A DNA stretch of 64,000 nucleotides from Hydrangea macrophylla (GCA_033977485.1 CM066988.1:31554001-31618000), one strand, 5' to 3'; counted from the stretch's first letter, positions 35,265-47,520 are shown. The notes: a model not told the origin generated them from the letters alone. Program-made: numbers and translations.

Positions 35265-35515
35265 ACGACTGACGACCCGGGTGGACATGAACGATTAAGG
35301 TTTCTAGCGCGCCTCTCGCCGTTGAAGACGTTCGGTGATGCGCATACGTGGTTGAAGACGTCCCATGTATCGTTGAAGACGTCCGACTAGTGCTCTAATA
35401 TACTTCTCAGCCGTGTAGACGACCGGTGAGAGTATACACATGGTTGAAGACGTTCCATGTGCCAGTTTCATTATTTACAGATAGTGTGCGCCGTGAAGAC
35501 GTCCGGTGGCCTATC
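35265..35515. repeat. GTTGAAGACGTCC minisatellite of the solo LTR
   Basis: About seven spaced copies of GTTGAAGACGTYC or CGTGAAGACGTCC with interspersed GGTG/CATGTG. It occupies the place of the GAACACGTCATGCC array in the other two family G LTRs but the unit is different. Confidence 0.75.
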
Positions 35516-36370
35516 GAGGGATGAGTATGAATTGGCTGTGATAGCATGTTGTCATCCTTAATATACCGTGTGATGTCAAGTGGATGAGAAAGAGAAAGTG
35601 AATGATGAGATTGAGTTGATGAGTAAAAATGATTTGGTTCAAAATGATTTGGTTTAGAAAGTTTTGATTTTAAAATAAAATGGTTTTGAAAAGTATCTGT
35701 TTTAAAAAGCAAGTGTCTTTGAAAAAAAAAAAGTTGGCAGTAAGTTACATTGGTCATGCATTTGCACGCACGAGGTTATAATAAGGAGAATGGATTCTAT
35801 GATGTTATATTTATTTGTTTACCTATCTTGTTAAGACCTCTGTTATGCCCGTGGTGAGAATGCGTCTTTTGATAAGAGATTAACCATACCTTAAAGTACT
35901 AAACTATGACGTGAATTGAGAGATGTTCTGTATATACTGATTATTGTGCGGTTGAGACTCTCACTCAGCCTTGTTCCAAGGCTGACAGCATGTTACGCCC
36001 TGGGCATTCGTATGCCCAGAGTGTTGCAGGTTTGGAGATAGATAGAAGAGTTCAGGATGCAGTACCGGGGAGCCAAGGAGAATAAAGCCTTGCCCAAGAC
36101 CTGATAGACAGTTTATCAAGTTTTAAGATTATGTAAATTGTTAGTATGGCCTCTTGTATTAAGATTGAAGTTTTTGTAACCCTTGTTTAATTTTCGCTGC
36201 TGTATTTATACTCTAATAAGTTTAGATCATGCTTATGCTTTAGCATTTCCCTTATGATTGCACGGTGCGGAGTTAGAAGGACAGGACGATTAACAAATTA
36301 GTCACGTGTCTACGGACCCATAAAGGAAAATTTTTATTTTCCCTATTTTTGGCTTACTCCGGGGCGTGAC

Positions 36371-37843
36371 AAATTAAATGTTATCCCTAGTATAGATAAC
36401 CTACTATTCTAAGTGAGGATAGTGTGCAAGTGTATGCATGTGCATAGATGTGAATTAATTTATGAAACTAAGTGAATTAAACTAATTATGCAAGAACATG
36501 AATTAAAACATGGATATGAATAAAATATGGATAGCCTACTATCCTAAATAATATGAATTACAACAGTATTCCTATGTGAATGCCCTAAATCTAGACTAGC
36601 AGATCCAAATTAAGGTTTTATTACCCCCGAGGATTGAATATCCATAGATAGGATACCAACCCCACAGGTTCCGGCTACCAGAACATCCGGGTAGCTTCGC
36701 TTAGGATAACTCAACTTCAATAAGGATACTACAAACAAGGAAATTTAAACTATCCTAGAACTTGAAAGATTAAAACTAAACAAATAACTAAGAATAGTAT
36801 GAATAAACAACAAATTAAACCTAGAATTATGAATCCTAAGATCAAAATAGAAAAACAAAGAAGGAATATGAAGTACTTACCCCAAGAACTCCCTTCTAAA
36901 TACTCCTCTGGCAGAGCTTTGCTGGCACCGCGGACTTCAAGGCTCAATTCCTAACTCTAAAAACTTATATTTTTCTAAGAACTTTCTAAGAGTGCTTGAG
37001 GAATCCTCAGAGGGGTTTCCTTGGGCTCTCTAGTCTTTAGGATTTTCAAGTGTGTTAGATGGGAAGGGGAGGACCCCCTTTTATAGTTGGAGATTTGGGT
37101 TGAAAATTTCATAGCTAAGCGATGTGGGACAAGAAAAACATAAACTTTCACATTTTTGGGCGTTTTCACGCGGATGAGGTCAAATTAAGGGTCCAAAATG
37201 CATATGGGACATTAAAGAGCCATAATGGCACCTAAAGCTCTAGGGCAACACTCCAAGAGTTCCACGCGGTACTCAGCGGAGAGCCACCATGGCTCTCAAC
37301 CTAGAAGTTATGTTTTCTGTCTATTTTTCTTGACCTTCATTCTCTCACCTCGGCTATTCTTTTTGGGCTTGTGATATCCGTTAGAAAGGTATGAGAGCCT
37401 AGTTTAAGGTGTTTTTGTTTCATCCAAAAAGAGTTTGTAGATTTTAAGTTATGGTAAAAAGAGTGAGGCTGACTATAAGAAAGAGCAAACCTGTGAGGTG
37501 TAAAAAGAATGAAATTTTCCTAAGCAATTTTTTAGCCAATGTGAGGGATTGGGTCACTAATTTAAGTTATTTTAGGAATATTTTGTAAAAAGATTTCCTA
37601 GGATCCCAACCCAAGGTGATTTTTTGTCATTTAATGTAAAAATGCTATCCTAACTTGGGTTTTTGTCTCTAAATTGTGTCTCTAACGTACCTAAGTCTTC
37701 CTAGAGGTTATTCTAATATATCTCGGAGACCACAATGCTTCACAAAGATCTATTTCATAATTGATAAATCCTAATTCCGATCATTGGGTTGTTCTTGAGG
37801 CGGGATCCCTTCTGTTGAATGGACGAACCAAAATTGGGTGTCA
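36371..37843 (-). mobile_element. T1 3' LTR, proximal piece (Tat-like)
   Basis: Minus strand starts TGACACCCAATTTTGG at 37843 beside a polypurine tract. A TATA box CTATAAAAG is at 37077-37086; the inverted-repeat block (AGAGCCACCATGGCTCT at 37280-37296) lies 120-220 bp upstream of it. Interrupted by the family G solo LTR. The block 37190-37345 is similar to 62180-62330, inside the same element. Confidence 0.7.
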
Positions 37844-37865
37844 ATAGTTTGCCCCTCTTTAAAAG
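37844..37865 (-). other. T1 polypurine tract
   Basis: Minus strand CTTTTAAAGAGGGGCAAACT directly before the LTR start, identifying 36371-37843 as a 3' LTR. Confidence 0.7.
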
Positions 37866-38249
37866 AGCTTTGCAAGCAACATGCATCGTAAGGGACTATC
37901 AAAGCATGCATAAAAACCTTTTAGTAAGTCCGGAAGACTTTTGGAAGAAAATTGAGAAAATCAAAACATGCACGCAAGCCCACAAAGAGAAACTCAAAAA
38001 TCAAGTGGCCAAGCTCGAAAGACCTGCCTATGTATTCCTTTACACTAAATCAGATCAACTGCAGTTCAATGGGAATGCCACATGTAAGCAATAATTCAAG
38101 TAAAACTCAACGAATGATATAAAACTTAAACTACTGCTAACATGCAACATACACAGGGTCTCATGGAAATATCCTTAATGCAGACGATTCAACAATGGGG
38201 TATCCTTATCAAGTACGATACAATAATGGAGTGCCTTATCATAGATGAT
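37866..38249 (-). mobile_element. T1 3' untranslated region
   Basis: Between polypurine tract and satellite. A plus-strand open frame (37819-38094) runs through the LTR boundary and tract, so I do not regard it as a gene. Otherwise I see nothing. Confidence 0.5.
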
Positions 38250-38790
38250 GCAAGGGTGCCTTAGCTAGAGGGATTTGTGACATCTCCATGCATAGCGCTT
38301 TGCATGACCTAAGTGGAGACAAAAAGGGTCCATAGAGCCACTTAAGGTGAACTATGCCCGGGAGATGCAGCGATGAGCCTTTTAGGCGAACTTCACGAGT
38401 ATTTGTATCAACGACATGTGGGGTGCCTCAGCTAGAGGGTTTTGCAACATCTCCATGCATAGCTTTTCACGCAAGCTAGGTAGAGACAAAAAGGGTCCAT
38501 AGAGCCACTTAAGGTGAACTATGCCCGGCAGACGCAGTGATGAACCTTTTAGGTAAACATCACAAGCGTTTACAATAGTGACATACAGGGTGCCTCAGTT
38601 AGAGGGCTTTGTGACATCTCTATGCGTAGGTCTTCACGCGAGCTAGCTGGAGACAAAAAAGGGTCCATAGAGCTACTTAAGGCGAACTATGCATGGGAGC
38701 GCAGTGATGAGCCTTTCAGGAAAACATCATGATCGTTTACAATAGCGACATACAGGGTGCCTCAGCTAGAGGGCTTTGCGACATCTTCAT
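38250..38790. repeat. ~165-bp satellite of T1, block 1
   Basis: Just over three units. Landmarks repeat at ~167 bp: GAGACAAAAAGGGTCCATAG, GAACTATGCCCGG, GATGAGCCTTTTAGG, GGGTGCCTCAGCTAGAGGG. The same satellite, same orientation, forms 61440-61865. Tandem repeats in this position are known for Tat elements. Confidence 0.9.
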
Positions 38791-38795
38791 GTGTG

Positions 38796-39095
38796 AGCCA
38801 CAAATAATTTGATTCTTGGCCGCCTTAGAGAGGTAATGTCAGGAATAAGCCATCTATGTATCGACAAGGGCAGAAGATGAATTTTTATACGAGTAAGAAA
38901 CATCAATCTAATACCTATCCGAATCAGCCTCGAGTAGGAGAGGGAAGTAGTGCTGGAAAATGTTTTAACTATGGCAACCCCAGTCATTTTGCTCGAGACT
39001 GTAACATACCTAAGTGCAACAACCTTCAGTATACCGTCTGCTATAATTGTGGTGAATCTGGTCACATCAGCAAGTACTGCACTACTTCTAAATGA
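38796..39095 (+). pseudogene. Gypsy B gag C-terminal part, two zinc knuckles
   Basis: The frame from 38856 contains CFNYGNPSHFARDC, where the second cysteine of a CCHC knuckle is tyrosine, and then an intact CYNCGESGHISKYC. Two knuckles in tandem occur in some plant gypsy lineages. The N-terminal gag is missing: the element is truncated at its junction with the T1 satellite, and no 5' LTR is present. Confidence 0.8.
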
Positions 39096-39125
39096 GTGAC
39101 TTATGGTCAGTAGGTTCAGACTCGT

Positions 39126-39413
39126 TTGAACGCTATTATTCTTGATACTGCTGGATATGATGAGACTATTTATAAAGTAGGAAACTATGAGGAAGAACAG
39201 CCCGAACAACAATCGGTGGAAGGTACATTAACTTTGTTTAACTCCCATGTTAAAGTTTTATTTGACACGGGTGCTGCACTTTCATTTATATCCGTTAAGA
39301 CCATTCAGAGGTTGGGTATTATACCTCACCGGCTAGATAAGGCTTTGAAGGCTACCTCACCATTAGGAGCCACAGTCAAGTTAGGACATGTGTACAAGGA
39401 TTGTCCCCTATGA
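39126..39413 (+). pseudogene. Gypsy B aspartic protease
   Basis: VKVLFDTGAALSFISVKT gives the DTG catalytic triad; the frame ends at a stop after GHVYKDCPL, and the later NIILGID block continues past it (39420-39560). It would cleave the gag-pol polyprotein. Inactive through truncation. Confidence 0.8.
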
Positions 39414-39584
39414 CTAGGAGACCGCGAGATCCCTACAAGATTGATTGTTCTATCGATGAAGAAGTTTAACATAATCCTAGGGATAGATTAGCTTGCTCAA
39501 AATGAAGCAAAGTTAGATTGTGCAAGGAAGAGAATTGTATTCTCTGACAATGGGAATCAATCCTTTGATTTCCAGTGTAACCCT

Positions 39585-41062
39585 TTGGGAGATATGTTCC
39601 TCACAAGATGCTTAGCAAACATCGAAGTTGTCAATACAGAAATGATAGTGTCGTCTATACCAGTCGTCAAGGACTTCAAGGAAGTATTTCAAGATATTTC
39701 TGTTTTATCACCCAAGAGAAGTATAGTGTTCTATATTGAACTTATACTAGGCACTGCACCAATCACTAAAGTTCCCTACAGAATGGCCCTCGCCAAACTA
39801 TTGGAATTAAAAGAACAAGTTTAGAAACTCAAGAGTTTGGGTTTTGTGCATCCAAGTACATTGTCTTGGGGAACACCACTGCTATTCGTGAAGAAGAAGG
39901 ACGAAACACTTTGGTTGTGTATCGATTACCGAGAGTTGAACCAGGTAGCTATCAAGAATAAGTATCCCTTACCCCAAATCGATGATTTATTTGATCAATT
40001 ACAGGGAGCCACAACATTTTCGAAGATAGATCTATAGCCGAGATATCATCAGTTGAGGGTATGGAAAGAAGACATACCTAAACTGACTTTAGAACCAGAT
40101 ATGGTCACTATGAGTTTTTAGTAATGTTGTTTGGAATGACGAATGCCCCAAAAATGTTTATAGATATGATGAACAGAGTGTTCAAGCCTTACTTGGATTA
40201 GTTTGTTATTGTCATAGATGATATTTTGATCTATTCTAAGTTAGAGGAAGAGTATGAGCAATATCTACGGATTACGATGCAAATGCTCAAGGATCACTGC
40301 TTGTATGCCAAGTTCTATAAGTGTGAGTTTTGGTTGCTAGAAGTGAAATTTTTGGGACACAAGGTATCATCCCAAGGAATTTCTATGGAGTCATCCAAGA
40401 TAGATGCTGTATCAAATTGGGTTAGACCGACCAACCCTACGAAGGTTAGGAGTTTCCTTGGACTCGCAGTTTATTACTGGAGATTTGTTGAGGGATTCTC
40501 TAAGATAGTAGCACCATTGACTAGATTGACTAAGAAAGCTCAGAAATTTGAGTGGACAGAGAAGCATGAGCACACCTTTCTAGAACTAAAAGAGAGACTC
40601 ACCACAGTAGCGGTACTAGCTATACCCAAGTCTGATGAGAAGTTCACTATCTTCAATGAAACGTCATATCAAGGATTGGGGTGTGTACTTATGCAAGATG
40701 GTAGAGTTATCGCCTATAGATCTAGACAGTTGAAACCGAATAAGTTGAATCACCCTACCCATGATTTGGAATTAGCAACAGTAGTATTTGCACTCAAGAT
40801 TTGGAAACATTATCTCTATAGTAAGAAGTTTGATTCATTTTCTGATCATAAAAGTCTTAAGTACTTTACGCAAAATGAGTTAAACATGAGGCAACACAGA
40901 TGGATGGAGCTGATTAAATATTATGACCTCACATTTGAATACCACCTTGGTAAAGCTAATGTGGTCGCTGACGCTTTGAGTCGGCAAACTCGTGGAACAA
41001 TTACCTCCTTGATGATTAGGGAATGGCGAGCATTGAAGACATTGGCTGATTTTGATGTGTAA
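39585..41062 (+). pseudogene. Gypsy B reverse transcriptase and RNase H
   Basis: Frames 39585-39824, 39837-40037 and 40226-41062. Visible motifs: [60 protein letters not shown], the catalytic VIDDILIYS (40210-40237), FLGLAVYYWRFVEGFSKI, then RNase H ([39 protein letters not shown]). The 278-codon last frame is the longest intact pol piece in the window. Stops at 39825 and near 40036-40200 inactivate it. Confidence 0.9.
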
Positions 41063-42310
41063 GTTGCTGAGGAAGAAGCAGGGAAACATTTTGGATGTCT
41101 GATTTTACAGCCTACCCTTATTAGTTGCATCATCAAAGCATATAAAAGAGATGAGAATTTTAGACATGGTTTATGAAGATGTTAGAAAAGGATCTGACAG
41201 AATGAAAGGTAGGGAGTGATGGAGGATGCAGATGTAGGGATAGATTGTGCGTACCAGATTGTGGAGATTTAAGAAAGGATATTCTAGAAGAAGCACATAA
41301 GTCAAGATTTACAGTTCACCCGGGAGGAACAAAAATGTATAAGGACTTGAAGAAAAATTTATGGTGAGAAGGTATGAAGAAGGACGTGGCCGAATTCGTA
41401 TCCAAATATTTGATGTGTCAATAAGTCAAAGCCGAACATCAGAAGCCCTTGGGACTGTGACAACCGCTACCTATTCCAGGTTGAAAGTAGAAACATATAA
41501 CCATGAGTTTTGTAGTAGGATTGCCCCAGTCACAACAGAATCATGATGCCATTTGGGTAATTATGGACCGATTGACTAAGTCGGCTCATTTCATTGTCTA
41601 TACTATGATATATCTGGTTAAAAAGATGAGTCAGATGTACATACAATAAGTTGTGAGACTTTACGGTGCACCTATGTCGATTATGTCATATTGCGATGCA
41701 CGTTTCACTTCTGGATTTTGGGAAAGTCTGCAAGAAGTTATGGGAACCTCGCTGAAAATGAGTACTACTTTTCACCCTCAGGTAGACTGAGCATGTAAAT
41801 TAGATCATGAAGGATATGCTTAGGGTTTGTGTTATCAATTTTGAGGAATATTGTTGCCTTTGGTTGAATTGGCTTATAACAATAGCTATTACACGAGTAT
41901 TGGAATGGCTCTGTTCGAAGCACTATTCGGATGAACATGTTGTTCTCTGTTGTGTTGGGCAAAAGTCGGAGACACAGAGTTATTGGGACCAGATTTGGTT
42001 AGAGAAACCAATGAGAATATTTCTCTGGTCAAGGATAGAATGATAACCGCACAGAGCAGGTACAAAAGTTATGCCGATCGACGTTGAAAGAATTTGAAAT
42101 TTAGTGTCGGAGATCACGTACTTCTTAAGGTTTCACCGACCCTAGGAGTGTTGCGTTTTGGTCTTAAGAGAGGGAAGTTAGCCCCACATTTTATTGGACC
42201 GTTCAAGATTTTGAATCATGTCGGGAAAGTGGTTTATTGACTCGCACTACCACCAAAGATGTCTGGGGGGTTCACAATGTATTTCACATTAGTATGCTGA
42301 GAAACTAGAG
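41063..42310 (+). pseudogene. Gypsy B integrase
   Basis: Shattered over several frames. Recognisable pieces: HKSRFTVHPGGTKMYKDL (41298-41350), VSKYLMC around 41400, VIMDRLTKSAHFI (41558-41597), the catalytic-core end near 41690-41790 (YCDARFTS), and the C-terminal PHFIGPFKILNHVGKV (42185-42233). Ends near 42300 without polypurine tract or LTR, so the 3' end is also missing. Confidence 0.7.
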
Positions 42311-42391
42311 TGCTTGTTGTGTTCTAATTGCAATCACAACTCATTTTTCAAACAATAATGCTTGGGTGACTGAAAATATGCACATAATTTG
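42311..42391. other. Unassigned 81 bp, includes left target repeat of N
   Basis: Between gypsy B and element N; ends in ATTTG (42387-42391), the left target duplication. Nothing else recognised. Confidence 0.6.
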
Positions 42392-42624
42392 TGTAACAAC
42401 CCTAATTTTTTAAGTGTTTTTAGTAAATTTTAAATTATTATTTTTAAGTATATATTCGACATTAACTATGTGTATGTATCTTAGTGACACCTAATAAAAT
42501 GTTGAAATAGTGTGTATGGGTCATTAGTATGTTAAGTACTGTGCTTAATATAGAAATTTAGTACCCGGGGTCATGGGTACCCATTGGGCTAATCATTTGT
42601 CACTTTAGAATGCATTTTCGGGCC

Positions 42625-42633
42625 CATATAAAG
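42625..42633 (+). promoter_or_regulatory. TATA box of N 5' LTR
   Basis: CATATAAAG, repeated identically at 51821-51829 in the 3' LTR, ~233 bp from each LTR start. Confidence 0.55.
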
Positions 42634-42793
42634 CCTTTTTGTGAGACCCTTAGACAAAAAACGGGATTTCTAACCTTGTATGTGTTTGTGTTATAATATA
42701 TGTAGGTGTATCATATATACATACATAATATACCTCCTAGGGTTTTGATAAAAAAAAAGAAAAAAAAAAGAGATGTGAGAAAAATAGAATAGT

Positions 42794-42849
<56 letters not shown>

Positions 42850-42884
42850 AGAAGAAGAAGAAGAAGAAGAAGAAGAAGAAGAAG
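42794..42884. repeat. (GA)n-(GAA)n compound microsatellite, N 5' LTR
   Basis: An all-purine run, about 26 GA then about 13 GAA, downstream of the TATA box. The 3' LTR has the same compound repeat at ~51993-52084 with different unit counts. The Ser/Leu-repeat open frames on the minus strand come from it. Confidence 0.9.
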
Positions 42885-43691
42885 AGGAACCTTAACCTTT
42901 TGTTTTGTGTAATCATCATCAACCTTGAAGCCCTAAATTTGTGAGTTAACTTGTTATTTTCTTTCAATCTCGTTTGATTGAAATTTAAATGGATAAAATA
43001 TTGAATTAGTATGGTTATGGATTATAAGTGACACGAGAATTTTTCTGTGTGCGCTTGTGTGCTATACCCAAGTGTAGGTAATCGTACAAGTAGTAGTCTG
43101 GTTAAGTCCAGGTCGATCCCACAGGGAAGGTGTTAAACTAATTTCTAAGATAAATCTCAAAAAGGGAAAAATAAAAATCAATATTTTAAATAATGCAGAA
43201 CACAAAGTCCCACAATTTATCAACTGCTAATGATAAGCAATTAAACTAAATTAAACTAATTACCAACTATTGAATTAAAGCAATGATTTAAAACGTGTTT
43301 TTCTTACTAAAAGGAAATGTTAGGAATACACAAATCCACCGCAACCTAGCCATCTACCATGCAGTTACATTGAAGCTCAATGGAGCACACTCTCTACAGT
43401 ATTCCGTATTTCTCTTAGAATCAAGAATCTATAGTGCTTTCATGACCGGGACTATATCATCACAATGGAGTTTGAAATACACAAAAGTGGTTGAAAACAA
43501 TAGTTTTGACTCTCACCTACAATGGTGTTAGCATTGAGGGTGGTTTGCAAAATTTATTGAAGAAAAATGCCTCAAGGCTTAAAGTTTACAGACTGTTTTG
43601 ACAAACTGAGCGTTTGGGGACAATTTGATAACAAATCAGTAAAGCAGAAAGTCTAGGAATACTGCATAGAATGTCCTCAAGAATCAGAGAG

Positions 43692-43812
43692 TTCGATCGA
43701 TCGATGCGCGTTCGATCGATCGAATATCTTCATCCCTCAATCGATCGAACTGACTTCGATCGCTCGACTGTATCACTGTTTCGATCGATCGAACATTTTC
43801 GATCGATCGAAC
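43692..43812. repeat. TTCGATCGATCGAAC cluster 1 (in Athila-like LTR)
   Basis: Six copies or variants (including GATCGCTCGA) at ~15-30 bp spacing. The Phe-Asp-Arg-Ser-style open frame here is a by-product. Confidence 0.9.
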
Positions 43813-44208
43813 ACAGGAATTATTCTGCTGCATGGCAGAGGCTTGAGATCACGGTTTCATTGTGATCTCCCAACCTGGGGACTACTCAGACATTGTCTGA
43901 AGTGTCTCAGATTCGTTTTTAATGTAAAGTTCCATTAAAGGTGTGTTTGATTGTGATTTTTGCAATGAATCTATGAAAACTACTTGTAGAACTATAACAA
44001 ACATGCAATACTATGGAATAACAGATTATATTACTATAGACTAAGTGCAGAAAGTAGACAAAGTAATCTGGAACAAAAACTTGTATTGAACACAGGGAAA
44101 TCCAAACCAAAACAATGTAAAACCTTGATTAAACCTACAAAATAAACAAAGGTAAGCTCTCTACTCTCTGTAAACTAATGAAAAATAAAAGTGGGCATTT
44201 TTTCTGGA

Positions 44209-44222
44209 CGTATATAATACGA
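44209..44222 (-). promoter_or_regulatory. TATA box of the Athila-like LTR
   Basis: CGTATTATATACG on the minus strand, ~430 bp into the LTR and ~80-185 bp downstream of palindrome cluster 2. Confidence 0.5.
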
Positions 44223-44298
44223 GTATATATACTTAAGACCTAATGCTAGGGTTAAAAACCCGCTTCTGCTGCGTGCGCGCATAATCTGATAAAAGCCA

Positions 44299-44396
44299 TG
44301 TTCGATCGATCGAACATTCTTCGATCGATTGAACATCTGGAATCTTCGAGCGCTTGAACTCTCTCGATCGATCGAAGGGTCTTCAATAGATCGATG
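44299..44396. repeat. TTCGATCGATCGAAC cluster 2 (upstream of LTR TATA)
   Basis: Five copies or variants (GATCGATTGAA, GAGCGCTTGAA, CTCGATCGATCGAAG). On the minus strand it precedes the TATA box. Confidence 0.9.
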
Positions 44397-44648
44397 ATCA
44401 TTTTTCATCCTTTACTTGTCTTCATTAAAAATCAGCACTCCCTTTTATCTTTTTCATCTAATTCTTTACACAGCTTTAGTAATCTGCACAAACTATAGCT
44501 AAAACAAACAACTTATCATAGTTTAATCAAATTGTGTACAAACTAGCATTGTAATTTAAATTGCAGATAAACGAAGGAATTGTGAAGTAATTTAACACAT
44601 TTTTTTTCTTTTAGCGCAGTTGTATTTTACAAATACCCCCGCTTGTCA

Positions 44649-46680
44649 CAACCCCCAACTAGCGAGTTGCTAGTCCCTAGCAATAGAACGAAAATAAAAA
44701 TAAGCTAAAATATAACTATAACAGAAAAACTAAAATGAACTAAACCCAAATTAACTAAACTAACATAACAAGAAAGAAACTACCTAACTCACTTTCGCAG
44801 GAATCGCGGTTGCATTTAGCAAATGCAACAAGCCGTTAAACCCCTAGGTTTCCCCTAGTGGACGAGTGTTGTCTCGTGAGGGTTTGCAGTGAATGTACCC
44901 ACAAAATTCTCTAATTTTAAAGCTCAAAAAGATATAGAATAACTTTTAGCATTCCCTTTTTTTTCAACTATTGATTTAGCTCCACAAAACATATCATCCT
45001 CGTTCAAACCATGAAAGAAATGTACATGTTCCTCATGTCACCAAGATAAAAACAACATACGCATCACATCCCTGCATCCGTGTGTGTGTGAAATTAATAG
45101 CTATACATCGAACTTTATTTAGAGTTATTTAAACTATCATACTCTCAAAATTTGTAGTTTCAACTCAATCCTCACATAGTTATTACACTCACAAATGAAC
45201 ATCCCACAGAAACTTGGCTAATAATGATCGCACATGGTATGAAAGCTTTAATAGGAGTGATTTTTCGGATACTAATGCTTTCATACTCGACTATATAAAA
45301 GACGAACATTTCGAGTGTATAGTCTCATGAAAGGAATACTACTTACTAGAGGAGCGAAATACCGTGGATAACTCAAATTACACTTTCATGTTTAACTAAG
45401 TTATTGAGAATCGTTAAGGCTTTGACTTTTCGGTTTTTATTTAGTAGGGTAGAAATTAGAGGGGTAAGAAGTTGCACATTTTCAGTATGTGGCTGTGTTC
45501 AGTAATTTCTTCACTTTATTCCAACCATCCTCTCCATACGTATACATATATATATATATCAAGAAGATTTTTTTTTAACCTGAATACAGCCCTTCCCACC
45601 ACTATTCCCTCCTCATACCTCAACAATTTAATCACATTGGATGTGCAATGAGGTATATTGAGGTCAAAGTATACGATTCGGGATTTAGAATTTACTCATT
45701 GATTCGGCATTATTTATTAGGTGTGGGGTTAAGAACAATGTATATCCAGAGATGTCGATATAGGTCAATGGAGAAGGCAAGGGACAAATACGATGACTTA
45801 AAATCATTTTCTCAACTTCTTAATTTTTACACGTCAATGTTCATTACTTTAGTTGGTAAATCCTGAACATTCTCCTCTACTAAGAAGCCAAAATGAAAGA
45901 ATTAGAGACTATTCAACGAATTTAATCGGCATATTCAAGAAAAACAATTCGAATTTTAATGTGGTAATTCCCTCAGAATTGAAGATTGGATTCAAAAGCT
46001 CACTAAGGGTAACTAGTTTTCACTACTTCATTCTTTAAAGTACGAAAGTCGTATTAACTCTTATTTTAAGTTTTCTGCATAGCTATTAACACGTGCAAAT
46101 GATTTGGATACAAGAATAATCAACATATGCATTCATCCTAGCGAAACTAGAAAAATGTGTGAACTTAATTCATAAAAGGATGAGAATAAAATGGTTGTGT
46201 CATTGCTTGACAACAGGTAAATAAAAATGAATATACAGAATTATTCTACCAATTTAATCCAAAAACTTACTTAATTGCTAGAAAATTTTGCAAGGTTGTT
46301 GAATGTAAAATTTTCGTAATTTACTTTAGTAGCTAATGGAAATTGCAGAAATTGTATGACATACGCAATAGATAGAATGGTCCAGATTGCTACGAACTAA
46401 TGTGCACAGGTGATTATCTATCTACATCCCACCCCCAACTGAAAATTGCAATGTCCTCAGTAGGCGATTTTCAAAAATAGATAGAGAGATATCACCTGAT
46501 ATATATCATCATAAGAATGGTAAGTGTAACAACCTGTACAGAAAGCATACAAACTCCAAGCAGCAGAGATCAAAAGAATATGAAATATAGAGCACTAGAT
46601 CTATGCATAAAATGGAACTAATCACTGGGAAAATATGAATGTATCGAGTAGGGTGCCTCATGAAATCAATGTAGAGGCGA
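44649..46680 (-). mobile_element. Athila-like polypurine tract and 3' untranslated region
   Basis: Polypurine tract AGTTGGGGGTTG (minus) touches the LTR, followed by a small hairpin TTGCTAGTCCCTAGCAA (44665-44681). The next ~2 kb is AT-rich and shows no protein; short frames (for example 45648-46038) have no recognisable motif. Confidence 0.6.
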
Positions 46681-47330
46681 GGCAAACAGACATGCTGCCG
46701 TGTCCCGATCGGTTATAACACCCGGGCATACCACGCTGCAATCTTCTCTTGATAAGATGTCACTACGAGGCAGTTGCTGAGGGCGAGGTGCAGCATATGA
46801 TAATTATCAGTGAGGTAGATGTCAAGAATAAGAGCCTTGCCATCCCAGCCCTGAAGAGCACCCCCTGTGATCTATCTGATAATAATAGTCGGGGAAAGCA
46901 GCGGTGTGTCGGGGCGATGCGGACAAACACAATTAGGTACCTCGGGTATCCCAATAGCAGTAGAGACAGTGGCCGGACTAAAAACGATCTCCTGGCCACG
47001 GAAGAATGAGCGGAGTGTGAGCGGAGCGATTGGATCCCTGATCATCGTCGCACACGCCTCCCGGATCCAGGACAGATTAACGAGCTTAGGCTGGGAGAAG
47101 AGCATGTACTACTGTGGCATGACACGTATCCGGGCAAGATACCAAGGAGTAGCCAGCCATGCTGTCTCGAGGGGCCGCTCAGCATGACCTTGCGCGACTG
47201 GAAATATCTGGTGAACCACACCCGGTCTTCATCGTTTCTGAACCCGTGATCGGGTATAGGGTCGGGTATGGTTAGGTTAAATGGCTTGGCTTTGTGATAC
47301 CCAGTGATAGGGTTCATTGTTGAGCCCTGA
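46681..47330 (-). pseudogene. Athila-like accessory ORF (plant transposon protein / ATHILA ORF-1-like) remnant
   Basis: Minus strand from MNPITGYHKAKPFNLTIPDP at ~47320, through RVWFTRYFQSRKVML, a frame change near 47120, then LFSQPKLVNLSWIREACATM, RSFFRGQEIVFSPATVSTAI and a last piece near 46800. The block 'FFRGQEIVFSP...' resembles the conserved centre of plant-transposon proteins found downstream of integrase in Athila elements; this assignment is from memory of the family. Role unknown, probably element-specific. A palindrome cluster lies 70-190 bp upstream of its start. Confidence 0.5.
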
Positions 47331-47397
47331 AACATAAGAAACAAACAAAGAAACATTAAAACAGGGAAAACCAAAAAAGGTAATGAAACTGCCATAC

Positions 47398-47520
47398 TTC
47401 GATCGATCGAAGCATGTTCGATCGATCGAGAATATTGCAGGTTCGATCGCTCGAGACTTATTTGATCAATTGAAAGGATGCTGTGTTCGATCGCTCGAAA
47501 CCAGTTTGATCGATCGAACA
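47398..47520. repeat. TTCGATCGATCGAAC cluster 3 (upstream of accessory ORF)
   Basis: Five to six palindromes including CTTCGATCGATCGAAG and TTTGATCGATCGAAC. Confidence 0.9.

Larger units (their letters stand above)
31978..36370 (+). mobile_element. Family G solo LTR (4393 bp), plus strand
   Basis: TGTAGCACCCAGAAATTTT to CTCCGGGGCGTGACA, flanked by perfect AATTA duplications (31973-31977, 36371-36375). It is the inverse of the LTRs at 2080 and 10780, with the same order of modules: TATA-like TTTATATCAC near 32440, (GGGT)n tract 33405-33860, ATT repeat, AT-rich centre with TTCGACCGAG-type conserved sequence, and a minisatellite (35265-35515). More diverged from the other two than they are from each other. 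The 126-codon frame at 32420-32800 is compositional and not regarded as a gene. Confidence 0.9.
43029..44648 (-). mobile_element. Athila-like 3' LTR (1620 bp)
   Basis: Minus strand TGACAAGCGGGGGTATTTG (44648) to ATTCTCGTGTCA (43029). Contains GGTCGATCCCACAGGGA as in other plant Athila-type LTRs and as in the solo LTR at 3368-4906. TATA at 44209-44222. Two clusters of GATCGATC palindromes (43692-43812, 44299-44396). It inserted into the N 5' LTR after ATAAG; the matching right repeat was lost when its 5' part and ~1.6 kb of the host LTR were deleted. Confidence 0.8.

Noticed and set aside
37819..38094. 91-codon frame as a small gene
   Set aside because: It runs across the T1 LTR start and polypurine tract, and no domain is seen.
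38856..42310. Active gypsy element B
   Set aside because: It lacks both LTRs and the gag N-terminus and has many stops; only isolated domains remain.
42737..42967. Minus-strand frame with long Ser-Leu repeat (and its twin at 51933-52166)
   Set aside because: It is the translation of the GA/GAA microsatellite in the N LTRs.
43671..43865. Repeat protein with FDRS/RSIE units
   Set aside because: Produced by reading the GATCGATC palindrome cluster; the frame is not kept in the other clusters.
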